The notes: generated by a model not told the origin, from the sequence alone. A stretch of 13,525 nucleotides of DNA from SM23-78 sp041479965 (GCA_041479965.1 JBGOZE010000029.1:1-13525), one strand, 5' to 3'. Numbered from the stretch's first letter, positions 1 through 7,172 are shown. Made by a program: numbers and translations.

Positions 1-214
1 TTCCGAATTTATCTTGTAATCCCCGCAAATATCTGTTTTTATCCGGAAAGCTTACAATAAGAGTTAGAAAATTAAGATATATACTTTTCCCTTATAATAT
101 ATATAATCACTTATAATTATATACTCTATTATTTATTATAAGCGCACCATCCAGATGATACTGACAAAACCCGGCCGCTGTGACTTCTTTAAGAACTTAA
201 CAGTATTTGAACCA
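1..214. other. AT-rich intergenic stretch
   Basis: This stretch lies downstream of the leftward ATPase gene and holds no convincing gene. Positions 75-145 are a low-complexity run of TATA/TTATAA steps, so apparent TATA boxes there mean little. A plus-strand frame is open from base 1 to a TAA at 58-60 and could be the tail of a gene outside the window, but 19 codons are too few to claim it. Confidence 0.5.
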
Positions 215-1519
215 TTATTGCTGCAGGAGCCATTTCCAGAGCGGCACGTATTTTATTTTGCCTTTTATGCCAAACCATTCTGCTTGCTCTTCTCCTGAGT
301 ATTGTTGGGTTATGATCGTGAGTTTTTTGCATTTAAGCTCTTTTGAAGCCTTGAGGATGGCCCTTATTTCCCTGTTTTTTGTATTCTTGTCAGATAGGTC
401 ATAGCATACTTGTATTAATTGTGTTGCTTTGGTGATGTCTTGTATTACGAAATCCACTTCTTCCTTTTCCTTGCTTTTCCAATAGCGTACTTTTCCGTAT
501 TTCTTTAGCAGTTGCACTGCGACTGCGTTCTCGTATAGCCTGCTGTGCCCGCTTGACATCTTGGTTGATAAGGCTGTTATGAATACGTTGTCTATGAAGT
601 AGATTTTTCGTGGGTATTGCATCTCATCTTTTATTTTGTGGGAATATATGGGCGCACTGTATAGGAAGTAAGAGTTTTCCATGCAGCTGATGTATTTTTG
701 CAGCGTGGTTTTTCCAATTGCATAACTCATGCTCTTGAGTGAGTTGTAGATTTTTGACGTTGAATATTCTTTTGAATTGATTAGCAGCAGGATTGTTGCT
801 TTAAGCGCTTCTTCGTTCTCTAGGTGGTATCTTTCAATAATGTCCCTGCGGACTACCGTCTGGTAATAGGATTGGGCTATTTCGATTTTCCGTTCCTTGG
901 AAAGCACTATCTCTGGAAGCCCGCCATATATCAAGTATTCTGATAGCAGCTTAAGCACTCTTGCTTCTTCTTCCTTGACGTGCTCTGCGGATTTTAGGTC
1001 TATGTCGGCGTTTTTGAATATTAGGAACTCTTTAAATGATAGCGGAAACACTTTTACTTCGAGAAACCTGCCTCTGAGCTCTGTTGGAATCTCTTTGCTG
1101 GACATTTTTGAGCTTGAGCCCGAGACAAAAATCCTTATGGGTTCATCGTCGTGGATTCTGCGAACCCATTTGCTCCACGATGGAATGTTTTGGATCTCAT
1201 CAAGGAGCAGGTACTTCACCTCTTTATCAAAAATCTCTTTTGCCGCCGGGATTATTCCTGTAAGGAATTCTGTTTTTAAGGGTATTCTTTCATCTTCAAA
1301 GTTCAGGTAGATTATCTCTTCTTTGGATTGCTGCTCCAGCAATTTCTGTGCTAATTCCAGCAGCAGGAATGTCTTGCCAACCCTTCTAAATCCAGTTATG
1401 GCTATTATTTTTTCAGGCTTTATCCCAGCATATTCAAGCAGGCTGGTTTCCCTGCTGATTATTTCTGGGAATTTCTTCCCTTTCCACTCATAAAGGATTG
1501 TTTTTATTGTTTCATTCAT
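215..1519 (-). CDS. AAA-family ATPase with C-terminal DUF4143 region
   Basis: The 434-residue protein is a P-loop ATPase of the archaeal/bacterial AAA_14 plus DUF4143 type. The Walker A motif GFRRVGKT is at residues 43-50, Walker B (LLLDE) at about 104-108, and a sensor-like FVSGSS at 131-136. The family-typical YGGLPE is at 198-203 and VRRDI at 223-227. The C-terminal part holds ENAVA (330-334) followed by YWKSKEKEEVDFVI (346-359), whose E-x-D-F-V-I core resembles a PD-(D/E)XK nuclease active-site strand. Length is normal for the family. The cellular role is not established; members are multi-copy and often sit in accessory loci. The ATG at 1519 is preceded by a TATA element about 45 bases upstream and no Shine-Dalgarno. 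A remnant of a second copy of this start region lies at 3140-3306. The family call is firm, the function is not. Confidence 0.9.
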   Translation of the reverse strand: MNETIKTILYEWKGKKFPEIISRETSLLEYAGIKPEKIIAITGFRRVGKTFLLLELAQKLLEQQSKEEIIYLNFEDERIPLKTEFLTGIIPAAKEIFDKEVKYLLLDEIQNIPSWSKWVRRIHDDEPIRIFVSGSSSKMSSKEIPTELRGRFLEVKVFPLSFKEFLIFKNADIDLKSAEHVKEEEARVLKLLSEYLIYGGLPEIVLSKERKIEIAQSYYQTVVRRDIIERYHLENEEALKATILLLINSKEYSTSKIYNSLKSMSYAIGKTTLQKYISCMENSYFLYSAPIYSHKIKDEMQYPRKIYFIDNVFITALSTKMSSGHSRLYENAVAVQLLKKYGKVRYWKSKEKEEVDFVIQDITKATQLIQVCYDLSDKNTKNREIRAILKASKELKCKKLTIITQQYSGEEQAEWFGIKGKIKYVPLWKWLLQQ

Positions 1520-1640
1520 AGGACAATTTTATACTATTATTGTACTGTTGGCAGGATGTTATTTATAAATCTTTTCTTTTAGGATAGGCTCAAACTACCT
1601 GTTTAAATAACATCTGCAAGAAAAAGCGGAAAAAATGTAG
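1505..1640. repeat. Direct repeat copy A (ATPase start region and promoter)
   Basis: This is the intact member of a diverged direct repeat whose other copy lies at about 3155-3306. It covers the first codons of the ATPase gene, its leader, its TATA element and further upstream sequence. Bases 1515-1546 match 3168-3199 without a difference over 32 bp. Beyond that the match is patchy but collinear; for example GTTTAAATAA at 1601-1610 matches 3253-3262 at nearly the same distance from the start codon. Confidence 0.8.
1561..1570 (-). promoter_or_regulatory. TATA element of the ATPase gene
   Basis: ATTTATAAAT reads the same on both strands and lies 42-51 bases upstream of the leftward ATG at 1519. 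The expected transcription start near 1540 would leave a leader of about 20 bases. The equivalent position in the duplicated copy (about 3212-3222) is altered by one deletion and one substitution, so that copy has probably lost its core promoter. Confidence 0.55.
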
Positions 1641-1704
1641 AAAAGATAGAAAGATTACTCTCTCTTCCGGTTGCTCTTCAATTCTCTTGTATTAGAAGTT
1701 TTAT

Positions 1705-2325
1705 TCACGCCTTCATCTTCAAGAGCAGGGCTTCCTTCTTTCTCTTGAGCTCATTAGGAGCTATTCCCAGGGCATCGTAGCTCTTGAATCCTGTCAAGAT
1801 TTTTTTTAGTTCTCCTAGGAAAGCTTCCAGCGTGTATTTGGCCAGGATTGCTTTGTATTGCTTTAAATCGATTTCTGTGAAGAATAGCAGCGAGATTATG
1901 TCTAGCTTGTCTTTCTCTCCTTTGACATTGTTCTGCCTGTCTTTGTATGCTCCTTGTTTTAGTACAAGGAGAGCTTCCGGGCTTACTACTTTGAATCCCT
2001 GTGTTTCTATGCAGTATTTTTTCAGCTCCTCGGGCGGTATGGTGAGCCTGGAATAGTATTCCAGATAGATGTCAATGTCTATCTCATCTATTTTGAGCTC
2101 GTATTTTTTGAGCCTGTCATTTTTTATCAGGCTCTCTTTTTTTAGCTTTTCCAATTCTTTTATTTCAACTACTACATCTATGTCCTTGGATTTCTGCTGC
2201 TTTGCCAACAGGTAGGCTGCCCATCCTCCTATGAGAATGAAGTCATATTTCCTTTTTAATTCCTGCAGTATGTTCCAGCTTTTTTCTGTTAGCAGGGTGT
2301 TCCAGTATTCCTTGGTGCTGCTCAT
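1705..2325 (-). CDS. AbiEii-like nucleotidyltransferase (probable toxin)
   Basis: The 206-residue protein has the nucleotidyltransferase fold signature: GGWAAY at 33-38, then KDIDVVV with acidic pair D48/D50, and a third carboxylate in EIDIDIY (D83/D85). Further on, LKQGAYKDR (122-130) and EKDKLDIISLL (137-147) match the basic-then-KD-x-x-D-I arrangement of AbiEii/MenT-like enzymes. Such toxins of type IV toxin-antitoxin systems transfer nucleotides to RNA or other targets; the target here is unknown. The ATG overlaps the stop of the upstream winged-helix gene as ATGA (2322-2325), so the two are translationally coupled in the antitoxin-toxin order of abiEi-abiEii. A housekeeping or orphan nucleotidyltransferase role remains possible. 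Confidence 0.8.
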   Translation of the reverse strand: MSSTKEYWNTLLTEKSWNILQELKRKYDFILIGGWAAYLLAKQQKSKDIDVVVEIKELEKLKKESLIKNDRLKKYELKIDEIDIDIYLEYYSRLTIPPEELKKYCIETQGFKVVSPEALLVLKQGAYKDRQNNVKGEKDKLDIISLLFFTEIDLKQYKAILAKYTLEAFLGELKKILTGFKSYDALGIAPNELKRKKEALLLKMKA

Positions 2326-2912
2326 TTTTGGTCCTCTATTCTTTGCTCAAGTGCCCTCAGGAAGTCTGAGGCGTACCATTGCTTCAGGTTCCACAGGTCC
2401 ACGAATATTTGCGCAACAGTCCCTGTTTTTGGAAAGGCTTCACTGCTTCCTTGCCTTTTTAGCACAAAAAGGTTAGGGTTTTTTTGATTGGCAGGGAATC
2501 TTTTTTTTATTTCCTTCAGCTCTTCCTCATTTGCATAGGCATAAACTTCCGAGTAATCTGCCGGCACATCCTTAAACCTGAATTTATACGCAGAGTAGGC
2601 AGCATAGCTGATGTCAGGAAGGTTTTTTTCTATCTCATCAACAGGCATTTCTGCCCTGGTCTGATATATTATGTCATTTTCCAGGTTTCTGATCGAGGCC
2701 CAGAGGTAAAGTATTTTTTTAGTGTCTATGACTCTGAAGCCCATTTTTCCTATTTTCACAGCATTCATCCTCTCCAGTTTCTTGACTGCCAGGTTTATGG
2801 TGCTGAGCGAGAAGCCGAGCCTTTTTGACAGCTCAGACTGTTTAGATGAGTAATTCTTTTTTTCCATTGCCTGCCAGAGGATCTCCCTGAATACCTGCTC
2901 AATCTTTTTCAT
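2322..2912 (-). CDS. Winged-helix regulator, AbiEi-like antitoxin
   Basis: This is a DNA-binding protein of the archaeal winged-helix family found beside nucleotidyltransferases. Using the ATG at 2912 it has 196 residues. A helix-turn-helix spans roughly residues 18-50 (SSKQSELSKRLGFSLSTINL, then VKKLERM), followed by a wing. The C-terminal part (YSAYKFRFKDVPADYSEVYAY, then LFVLK and TVAQIFVDLWNL) resembles the AbiEi C-terminal region that faces the toxin. The frame is open to an earlier ATG at 2930 (six more residues). I prefer 2912 because the TATA element at 2935-2944 is centred about 27 bases upstream, ideal for a leaderless transcript. With the 2930 start, the TATA-like run at 2964-2972 would have to serve. 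It is co-transcribed with the nucleotidyltransferase and probably represses its own promoter. Confidence 0.8.
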   Translation of the reverse strand: MKKIEQVFREILWQAMEKKNYSSKQSELSKRLGFSLSTINLAVKKLERMNAVKIGKMGFRVIDTKKILYLWASIRNLENDIIYQTRAEMPVDEIEKNLPDISYAAYSAYKFRFKDVPADYSEVYAYANEEELKEIKKRFPANQKNPNLFVLKRQGSSEAFPKTGTVAQIFVDLWNLKQWYASDFLRALEQRIEDQK

Positions 2913-2973
2913 CTTTCTATAGAACCACATTGATATTTATAAATCTTTCGATTTTTATAGAAAGATATATAAG
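2911..2973 (-). promoter_or_regulatory. Promoter and probable operator of the toxin-antitoxin pair
   Basis: Two TATA-like elements lie here, read leftward: ATTTATAAAT at 2935-2944 and TTATATAT at about 2964-2971. Three copies of a 10-bp motif surround them: ATCTTTCTAT at 2911-2920, ATCTTTCGAT at 2943-2952, and the inverted copy ATAGAAAGAT at 2957-2966. The first and third are perfect reverse complements. Inverted motifs over the core promoter and start codon fit negative autoregulation by the winged-helix protein, as known for AbiEi. Confidence 0.6.
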
Positions 2974-3139
2974 TAACGCAAAATATTAAAAAATGACTTA
3001 TTCCAGGCCTAAGCCCCTCTCACGATGCTTATCGCAATCAGCTATTTTTTCATCGAAGAAGCTCCAGGTATCCTGCGAATGATGCTAACCAGCAATTAGC
3101 ACTAACACCCAAATCTTCTCATTATCAATTAGCATCAGG

Positions 3140-3172
3140 CTAAAGAAGAACTGTTCTTGTTGTTTCCTTCAT
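3140..3172 (-). pseudogene. Ten-codon stub of a second ATPase gene
   Basis: Read leftward from ATG at 3172 the frame gives MKETTRTVLL and then TAG. The intact ATPase at 215-1519 begins MNETIKTILY, so six of ten residues match and the changes are conservative. The sequence before the ATG is also homologous (32 identical bases, then diverged promoter). After the stop no ATPase-like sequence can be recognised. The body of this paralogue appears to have been deleted, leaving the start and a decayed promoter. Confidence 0.65.
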
Positions 3173-3306
3173 AGGACAATTTTATACTATTATTGTACTA
3201 TCTGTGGGGAAGTATTATACATCTTTTCGTTTAAGATAAGTTCCAAACACTGGTTTAAATAATGCTCTAAGAAAAATCCGCAAGTTTTCCGAAAAAGAAT
3301 AATGTA
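3155..3306. repeat. Direct repeat copy B (decayed ATPase start region)
   Basis: This is the diverged partner of the repeat at 1505-1640. Bases 3168-3199 are identical to 1515-1546; upstream parts align with scattered substitutions and small gaps. The TATA equivalent is damaged. The two copies flank the toxin-antitoxin pair in the same orientation. Confidence 0.75.
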
Positions 3307-3310
3307 GTCC

Positions 3311-3374
3311 GGAGGATTGAGCAAAGCGAATATCCTCCTTAAGTTTTTTGCTAAAGCTTTTCTAGAAAAGCTTT
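3311..3374 (-). terminator. Hairpin pair after the VWA operon, possible terminator
   Basis: Just past the VWA stop codon lies a perfect 22-bp palindrome at 3353-3374, two AAAGCTTT blocks around TCTAGA. A second hairpin follows at 3311-3338, with 7-bp arms GGAGGAT and ATCCTCC around a loop with an inner GC pair. On the plus strand the second hairpin is followed by a T6 run (3344-3349). On the operon's own strand there is no immediate T run. It may be a bidirectional end signal or a copy of a dispersed hairpin element. Confidence 0.35.
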
Positions 3375-4333
3375 TAGGGCATCTTCCTGAACCTGGTGCT
3401 TATGAATCCCCATTCGAGGAAGAGCAATACAAGGGCTATCAGCATCAATGAGTAGCTCAGAGGCAATGGCACATAGGCTTTCTGGGCAGCGAGGCTGATA
3501 TCATGATAGGCCTGCTTCAATCCACTCGTATCTGTGGCTTGGTAATAATAGCCTCCTGTCTGGTTAGTCACATCCTTTAGGATATTCTCATTATAGACAG
3601 CAGAGATGTTGTAGTATTCTGGCAGGTAGCCGATAGGCCCTGCTTCTGAGCCTATTCCGATGGCGTGGATGACCACGTGATTCCTGATGGCATAGTCAAG
3701 GCCGTTCTGGATGCTGTTCTCGATGAAAGCACCCACAGTGTTGCTGCCGTCAGTAAATATAATAATAGTCTTTCCTTTCTTGGACGGCAAGAGCATGTTA
3801 GTGGAAGTGATTATTGCCCCGGCAATGTCGGTGCCTCCTGTCTTGGCTACCTCTATCACTTCAATGGTCTTCTTGAGAGTGTTCTTGTTATCGATAGGTA
3901 TGCTGTCAATGAAGGTGGTGCCTGAGAAGGTCACTATTCCAATGGTTGATCTGGAGCTTAGCTGGTCGATGAAGTCAATGGCAGTCTGCTTGGCAGCCTC
4001 CAGCCTAGTAGGCGCAACATCCTGGGCAGCCATGCTCGCGCTCACATCAATAGCTATGATGAAGTCATTCTCATTGACCTGGGTCTGGTACCAGAGCACA
4101 ACTCCGCTGGCAGCCACTATGATGCAGGCTAGGACCAGCACTCTCATGACCAGCACCGAAGTGTTTTTGGTGATCAGCTTCTCGCCAGTCACCCTTTTCA
4201 AAGCATCAAAGTTGGCGAATTTCATGGCCTTGGCCTTGGAATGCCTCAGCAGGTAGAAATGCGTATAAATCAGCAATGGAATCCCCAGCAGGTACCAAAG
4301 ATACATTGGGTTCTCAAAAGTTATCCTAATCAT
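3374..4333 (-). CDS. BatA-like membrane protein with VWA domain
   Basis: The 319-residue protein has the layout of BatA/aerotolerance-type VWA proteins. An N-terminal segment has a membrane span at about 12-28, a short basic loop and a second span at about 61-81. A VWA domain covers roughly 90-275 and a third span is at 292-309, ending in a basic tail. The metal-binding MIDAS site is complete: DVSAS at 96-100, T168 in GGTDIAG, and D195 in FTDG. VWA proteins of this sort bind partner proteins through the metal and work with MoxR ATPases. It is the last gene of the leftward MoxR-DUF58-VWA operon, 45 bases after the DUF58 gene. GGTGGAT just before the ATG may be a weak ribosome-binding site. Confidence 0.9.
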   Translation of the reverse strand: MIRITFENPMYLWYLLGIPLLIYTHFYLLRHSKAKAMKFANFDALKRVTGEKLITKNTSVLVMRVLVLACIIVAASGVVLWYQTQVNENDFIIAIDVSASMAAQDVAPTRLEAAKQTAIDFIDQLSSRSTIGIVTFSGTTFIDSIPIDNKNTLKKTIEVIEVAKTGGTDIAGAIITSTNMLLPSKKGKTIIIFTDGSNTVGAFIENSIQNGLDYAIRNHVVIHAIGIGSEAGPIGYLPEYYNISAVYNENILKDVTNQTGGYYYQATDTSGLKQAYHDISLAAQKAYVPLPLSYSLMLIALVLLFLEWGFISTRFRKMP

Positions 4334-4378
4334 ATATCCACCATTGATCTACTTCTTTATCTTTCTTTTCATTTAGCC

Positions 4379-5275
4379 CTATCGGACCAGGGAAAGCCTT
4401 TTCTTGAAATATTTTAGCACAGGCTCCTGGAAATCCTCGTCAGTGTACAATTTGACAAAGCCGAGCTTAGCCCTCTCAAAGCTTTTCTGGACAAATTCCT
4501 CTTCTCTTGCAGTCTCAGCAGCATAGAGCTTGGCGTACTGGCGCGAATCAATGTACATCTTGTCATTCGAATAAGGATCCTCGACTAGGAACTGGCCATT
4601 GGTCTTAGGCATGGCAGAATCCCTTGGGTCGCGCACCATTATGCCAATCAAGTCATATCTCCCAGAAAGGATGTTCAGGTAGCGGTGCCATCCCTCTTTT
4701 AATCCTATAAAATCAGATATGATGATGATTATGCTCCTCTCTTTCAGGAATGAGCTGATATATTGCAAAGCCTTGGCTAGGTCAAAATTTCCTCCATAGT
4801 TCTTAGGATTCAAAAGCTCATTCATGACCTGGTAGTACACTCCCTTCCCCAGGCTCGGAGGAATCTTGGTGACAAGCTTGTCAGTGAAAAGGCCTAGGCC
4901 TATGGCATCTCCGCTCTGCATCATGGCATAGCAAAGGCTGAAAGTCAGCTCGGCAGCATATTCTGCCTTGAGCTTTTTGGTAGAGGCAAAAAGCATGCTG
5001 TTGCTCACGTCCACAAGGAAGAAGACATTGAAGTTGCGGTACTCCTCGAGCTCCCTCACCAGGACTTCGTGCGCCCTGAGGCTTGCGCCCCAATCTATCT
5101 TGCTGGCGTCATCGCCGAAAGTATATACCCTATAGCCTGCGAACTCCAATCCTTGGCCCTTGAATACAGTGCTCCAATTGCCCTCGAGCACTTTGTTAAG
5201 AACATCAATCCTTGCCTTGAGCTTCACCATCTTCAGGCGAGTGGTAAGCTCTATCTTGAGTTCCTTGACAGGCAT
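4379..5275 (-). CDS. DUF58 protein with VWA-like fold
   Basis: The 298-residue soluble protein carries the DUF58 signature at 42-68 (GLEFAGYRVY, then GDDASKIDW and S-x-R), followed by a VWA-like domain. MIDAS residues are D89, S91 and S93 in LVDVSNSM, with SDF (187-189) at the second metal loop. DUF58 proteins are constant partners of MoxR ATPases, probably acting as adaptor or substrate-binding subunits. No membrane segment is seen. It is the middle gene of the operon, 59 bases after MoxR. Its ATG follows GGGGTGAT (5284-5291) by 8 bases, a good match to the anti-Shine-Dalgarno, so translation here is leadered unlike that of MoxR. Confidence 0.9.
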   Translation of the reverse strand: MPVKELKIELTTRLKMVKLKARIDVLNKVLEGNWSTVFKGQGLEFAGYRVYTFGDDASKIDWGASLRAHEVLVRELEEYRNFNVFFLVDVSNSMLFASTKKLKAEYAAELTFSLCYAMMQSGDAIGLGLFTDKLVTKIPPSLGKGVYYQVMNELLNPKNYGGNFDLAKALQYISSFLKERSIIIIISDFIGLKEGWHRYLNILSGRYDLIGIMVRDPRDSAMPKTNGQFLVEDPYSNDKMYIDSRQYAKLYAAETAREEEFVQKSFERAKLGFVKLYTDEDFQEPVLKYFKKRLSLVR

Positions 5276-5283
5276 TTTTATTT

Positions 5284-5291
5284 ATCACCCC
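5284..5291 (-). promoter_or_regulatory. Ribosome-binding site of the DUF58 gene
   Basis: On the minus strand GGGGTGAT lies 8 bases before the ATG at 5275. GGTGAT pairs with the conserved 16S 3' end. It supports the chosen start and an internal, operon-borne mode of initiation. Confidence 0.6.
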
Positions 5292-5334
5292 AAAAACTAT
5301 TGCTGCTGAATAAAAACCATGCCGGTTCTTATGC

Positions 5335-6357
5335 TCAAATTATAGGGACCTTGGCGAGTATCTCCTTTATTATGTCCTCTGTCTTTATCCCTTCTGCTTC
5401 TCCTTCAAAGTTAAGTAGAATTCTGTGCCTGAGACAATTATAAGCCACTTCCTTCACATCATTGGCAACTACATAGTGCCTGCCCTTGAGTAAGGCATGG
5501 GCCTTGGAGGCTATGTACAGTGCGATGCTGCTCCTGGGGCTGCCTCCGTAGTCGGCGTACTTGCCGCTCTTGATGTCGTACTTGGCAGGCTTCCTGGTGG
5601 CCTCGACGATGTTGATGATATAGTTCTCAATCTTCTTGTCAAGATAGATGTTCTTGACGAATTCCTGGACCCTGAGTATGTCATCGGGAGTAAGCACTCT
5701 CCTCAGATCATAGTCATCGAATTCAAAGAGCGTGATGTTGGTTTTGAGCACCTTGAGCTCCTCTTCAGGTGTCGGATAGCTCATGAGCAGCTTGTAGAGG
5801 AACCTGTCCACCTGGGCTTCTGGCAGCTTATAGGTTCCCAGCTGCTCGATGGGGTTCTGGGTGGCCATGACAAAGAAAGGAGAGGGCAGCTTGAAGGTCT
5901 CCTTGCCGATAGTGGCCTGCCTTTCCTGCATGCTCTCAAGCAGGGCAGACTGGACTTTGGGAGGGCTTCTGTTGATTTCGTCTGCAAGCACGAAGTTGGC
6001 GAACACAGGGCCTTTCACTGTGAAGAAGCCTCTTCCTTCCTCATAGGTAGTCAGGCCTACGATGTCTGTCGGCAGAAGGTCAGGAGTGAACTGGATCCTG
6101 CTGAAAGCGCAGCCAGTGACCCTCGCAAGAGTCTTGACAAGAAGGGTCTTTCCAATGCCAGGGATACCCTCGACCAGGGTGTGGCCGTTGGAGATGAGAG
6201 CCTCGATGAGGCCGTCAACAACTTCGTGCTGGCCAATCACTACCTTGCCGATCTCAGCCCTGAGCTCGTCGAATTTATGCTGATAGAAAGCAATCTTCTC
6301 AGTAAAGCTAGAATCAACTACTCCTTCTCCCACCTCTTCTTTTTCCGCATTACTCAT
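5335..6357 (-). CDS. MoxR-family AAA+ ATPase
   Basis: This 340-residue AAA+ protein is a canonical MoxR (helix-2-insert clade). Walker A is GIPGIGKT at 64-71, Walker B VLADEINR at 123-130, sensor 1 ATQNP at 165-169, the arginine-finger region LPEAQVDRF at 178-186, and sensor 2 GGSPRSS at 271-277. Length and order of motifs are normal. MoxR ATPases act as chaperones that mature or remodel partners, usually together with VWA-domain proteins. Here it heads a three-gene operon with DUF58 and VWA. A TATA element about 27 bases before the ATG indicates a leaderless or near-leaderless transcript, and the promoter is back-to-back with that of the divergent helical-protein gene. Confidence 0.96.
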   Translation of the reverse strand: MSNAEKEEVGEGVVDSSFTEKIAFYQHKFDELRAEIGKVVIGQHEVVDGLIEALISNGHTLVEGIPGIGKTLLVKTLARVTGCAFSRIQFTPDLLPTDIVGLTTYEEGRGFFTVKGPVFANFVLADEINRSPPKVQSALLESMQERQATIGKETFKLPSPFFVMATQNPIEQLGTYKLPEAQVDRFLYKLLMSYPTPEEELKVLKTNITLFEFDDYDLRRVLTPDDILRVQEFVKNIYLDKKIENYIINIVEATRKPAKYDIKSGKYADYGGSPRSSIALYIASKAHALLKGRHYVVANDVKEVAYNCLRHRILLNFEGEAEGIKTEDIIKEILAKVPII

Positions 6358-6380
6358 GCTTAGCCTTTACTCAGCAATAC

Positions 6381-6389
6381 TTATATAAA
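6381..6389 (-). promoter_or_regulatory. TATA element of the MoxR operon
   Basis: On the minus strand TTTATATAA is centred about 27-28 bases upstream of the MoxR ATG at 6357. A purine-rich run lies before it, as expected for a TFB recognition element. The predicted transcript begins within a few bases of the start codon. Confidence 0.7.
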
Positions 6390-6445
6390 AACTTTTCTTA
6401 AAAATTTAAGAGATTCTAGACAGCTCCCGCTTACAGAACATAAAG

Positions 6446-6454
6446 TTTATATAT
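6446..6454 (+). promoter_or_regulatory. TATA element of the divergent helical-protein gene
   Basis: TTTATATAT, preceded by the AAAG of a likely TFB recognition element, is centred about 30 bases before the ATG at 6480. The leader would be only a few bases long. It shares the 122-bp intergenic space with the MoxR promoter, so the two units could be co-regulated. Confidence 0.7.
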
Positions 6455-6479
6455 CCTTGATTACAAGCACTAGGATAGA

Positions 6480-7157
6480 ATGGTAGAGAAGAAAAGAGGT
6501 GATGAAGGCAGTTTTACTGCTAACAAGCTTATTCTCAAGAAAGCTGCTAACAAGAAGATAGAGCATATCATGTCCAAGGCTTTCATCTCAGAGAAAGAAG
6601 TCTATGACCTGGTGCGCAGCTTCTTCAAGAAACACCTCATCATCGACTACGAGTTCACCCACGAGGAGCTGATGAAAGAGCTCAAGAAAATTTATCTCTC
6701 TCCGGAGCTGCAGGTCAAGATCAAGCGCCTCTTCGAAGATGTCTCCAGGATAGAGCATACCAGCAAGCCCTTCACAAGAGAAGAGCTTGAGAAGATACTC
6801 AAGGATTTCGGAGAGGTTGTGGACGGGCTTATAGTCTCGCACTACCAGCAGGAAAAGTCATTTTTCCGCAGGCTCAAGGACAGCATCCACAATATCTTCT
6901 CAACCAAGCATAAGAAGCTTTTAGAGCCCGACGAGTCAGTTCTTTCAGAGAGGGAGAGGGCAGTGGTCAAGATGAACATGCTGCTCGACAATGCCAAGAG
7001 ATGGTCTGACACCAATGTTGAGAAGGCAAAAGAGGCTTATAACGAGCTCATCAACCTCTATGAGACCTTGGACGAGAGCAAGAAAAAAGCTTATTATCCC
7101 CACATACAGGACCTATTCAACTCCATAAGGAACAAGGAGAACAAGATACTTTCTTAG
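6480..7157 (+). CDS. Soluble helical protein of the MoxR locus
   Basis: The 225-residue protein has no signal peptide or membrane span and is charged and almost entirely helical. I do not recognise a named family. Two modules can be seen. Residues about 35-117 contain F-T-x-E-E-L (59-64) and a second F-T-R-E-E-L (98-103). Residues about 160-217 include VEKAKEAYNELINLYETLD and end in IQDLFNSI. Both modules recur, in the same order, in the cytoplasmic tail of the membrane protein at 11564-13525 (for example IAKKKYLEILGAYEKL and ISRLFHHI). The position beside MoxR and the resemblance to tail domains suggest a cytoplasmic partner or substrate of the MoxR/VWA system, perhaps replacing the DUF4129 proteins of bacterial loci. 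It converges with the giant surface-protein gene, 15 bases apart. Confidence 0.85.
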   Translation: MVEKKRGDEGSFTANKLILKKAANKKIEHIMSKAFISEKEVYDLVRSFFKKHLIIDYEFTHEELMKELKKIYLSPELQVKIKRLFEDVSRIEHTSKPFTREELEKILKDFGEVVDGLIVSHYQQEKSFFRRLKDSIHNIFSTKHKKLLEPDESVLSERERAVVKMNMLLDNAKRWSDTNVEKAKEAYNELINLYETLDESKKKAYYPHIQDLFNSIRNKENKILS

Positions 7158-7172
7158 ATCCATATCTTGGTT

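Larger units (their letters stand above)
2974..3373. other. Gene-poor stretch with relics and palindromes
   Basis: No intact gene is visible in these roughly 400 bases. The stretch holds the ATPase stub and repeat copy B, a 9-bp inverted repeat (3080-3088 with 3129-3137, TGATGCTAA and its complement) and the hairpins at 3311-3374. All frames are broken by stops every few dozen bases. It looks like decayed DNA between the toxin-antitoxin pair and the MoxR operon. Confidence 0.6.

Noticed and set aside
1..60. Plus-strand open frame from the left edge to TAA at 58-60
   Set aside because: Nineteen codons in AT-rich sequence, with no recognisable protein signature.
2998..3084. Minus-strand fragment of about 24 codons ending WSFFDEKIADCDKHRERG and a few more residues, faintly like an IS110 transposase helix
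   Set aside because: Too short, bounded by stops and without catalytic motifs; the likeness is a loose impression and cannot support a mobile element.
3711..4256. 181-codon plus-strand frame opposite the VWA gene
   Set aside because: Met/Ser/Val-rich shadow of the VWA coding sequence, without a promoter or ribosome-binding site of its own.
5497..6363. Long open frame on the plus strand opposite MoxR (288 codons)
   Set aside because: It mirrors the codon structure of a perfectly conserved MoxR gene and encodes no recognisable motif; it is an antisense shadow.
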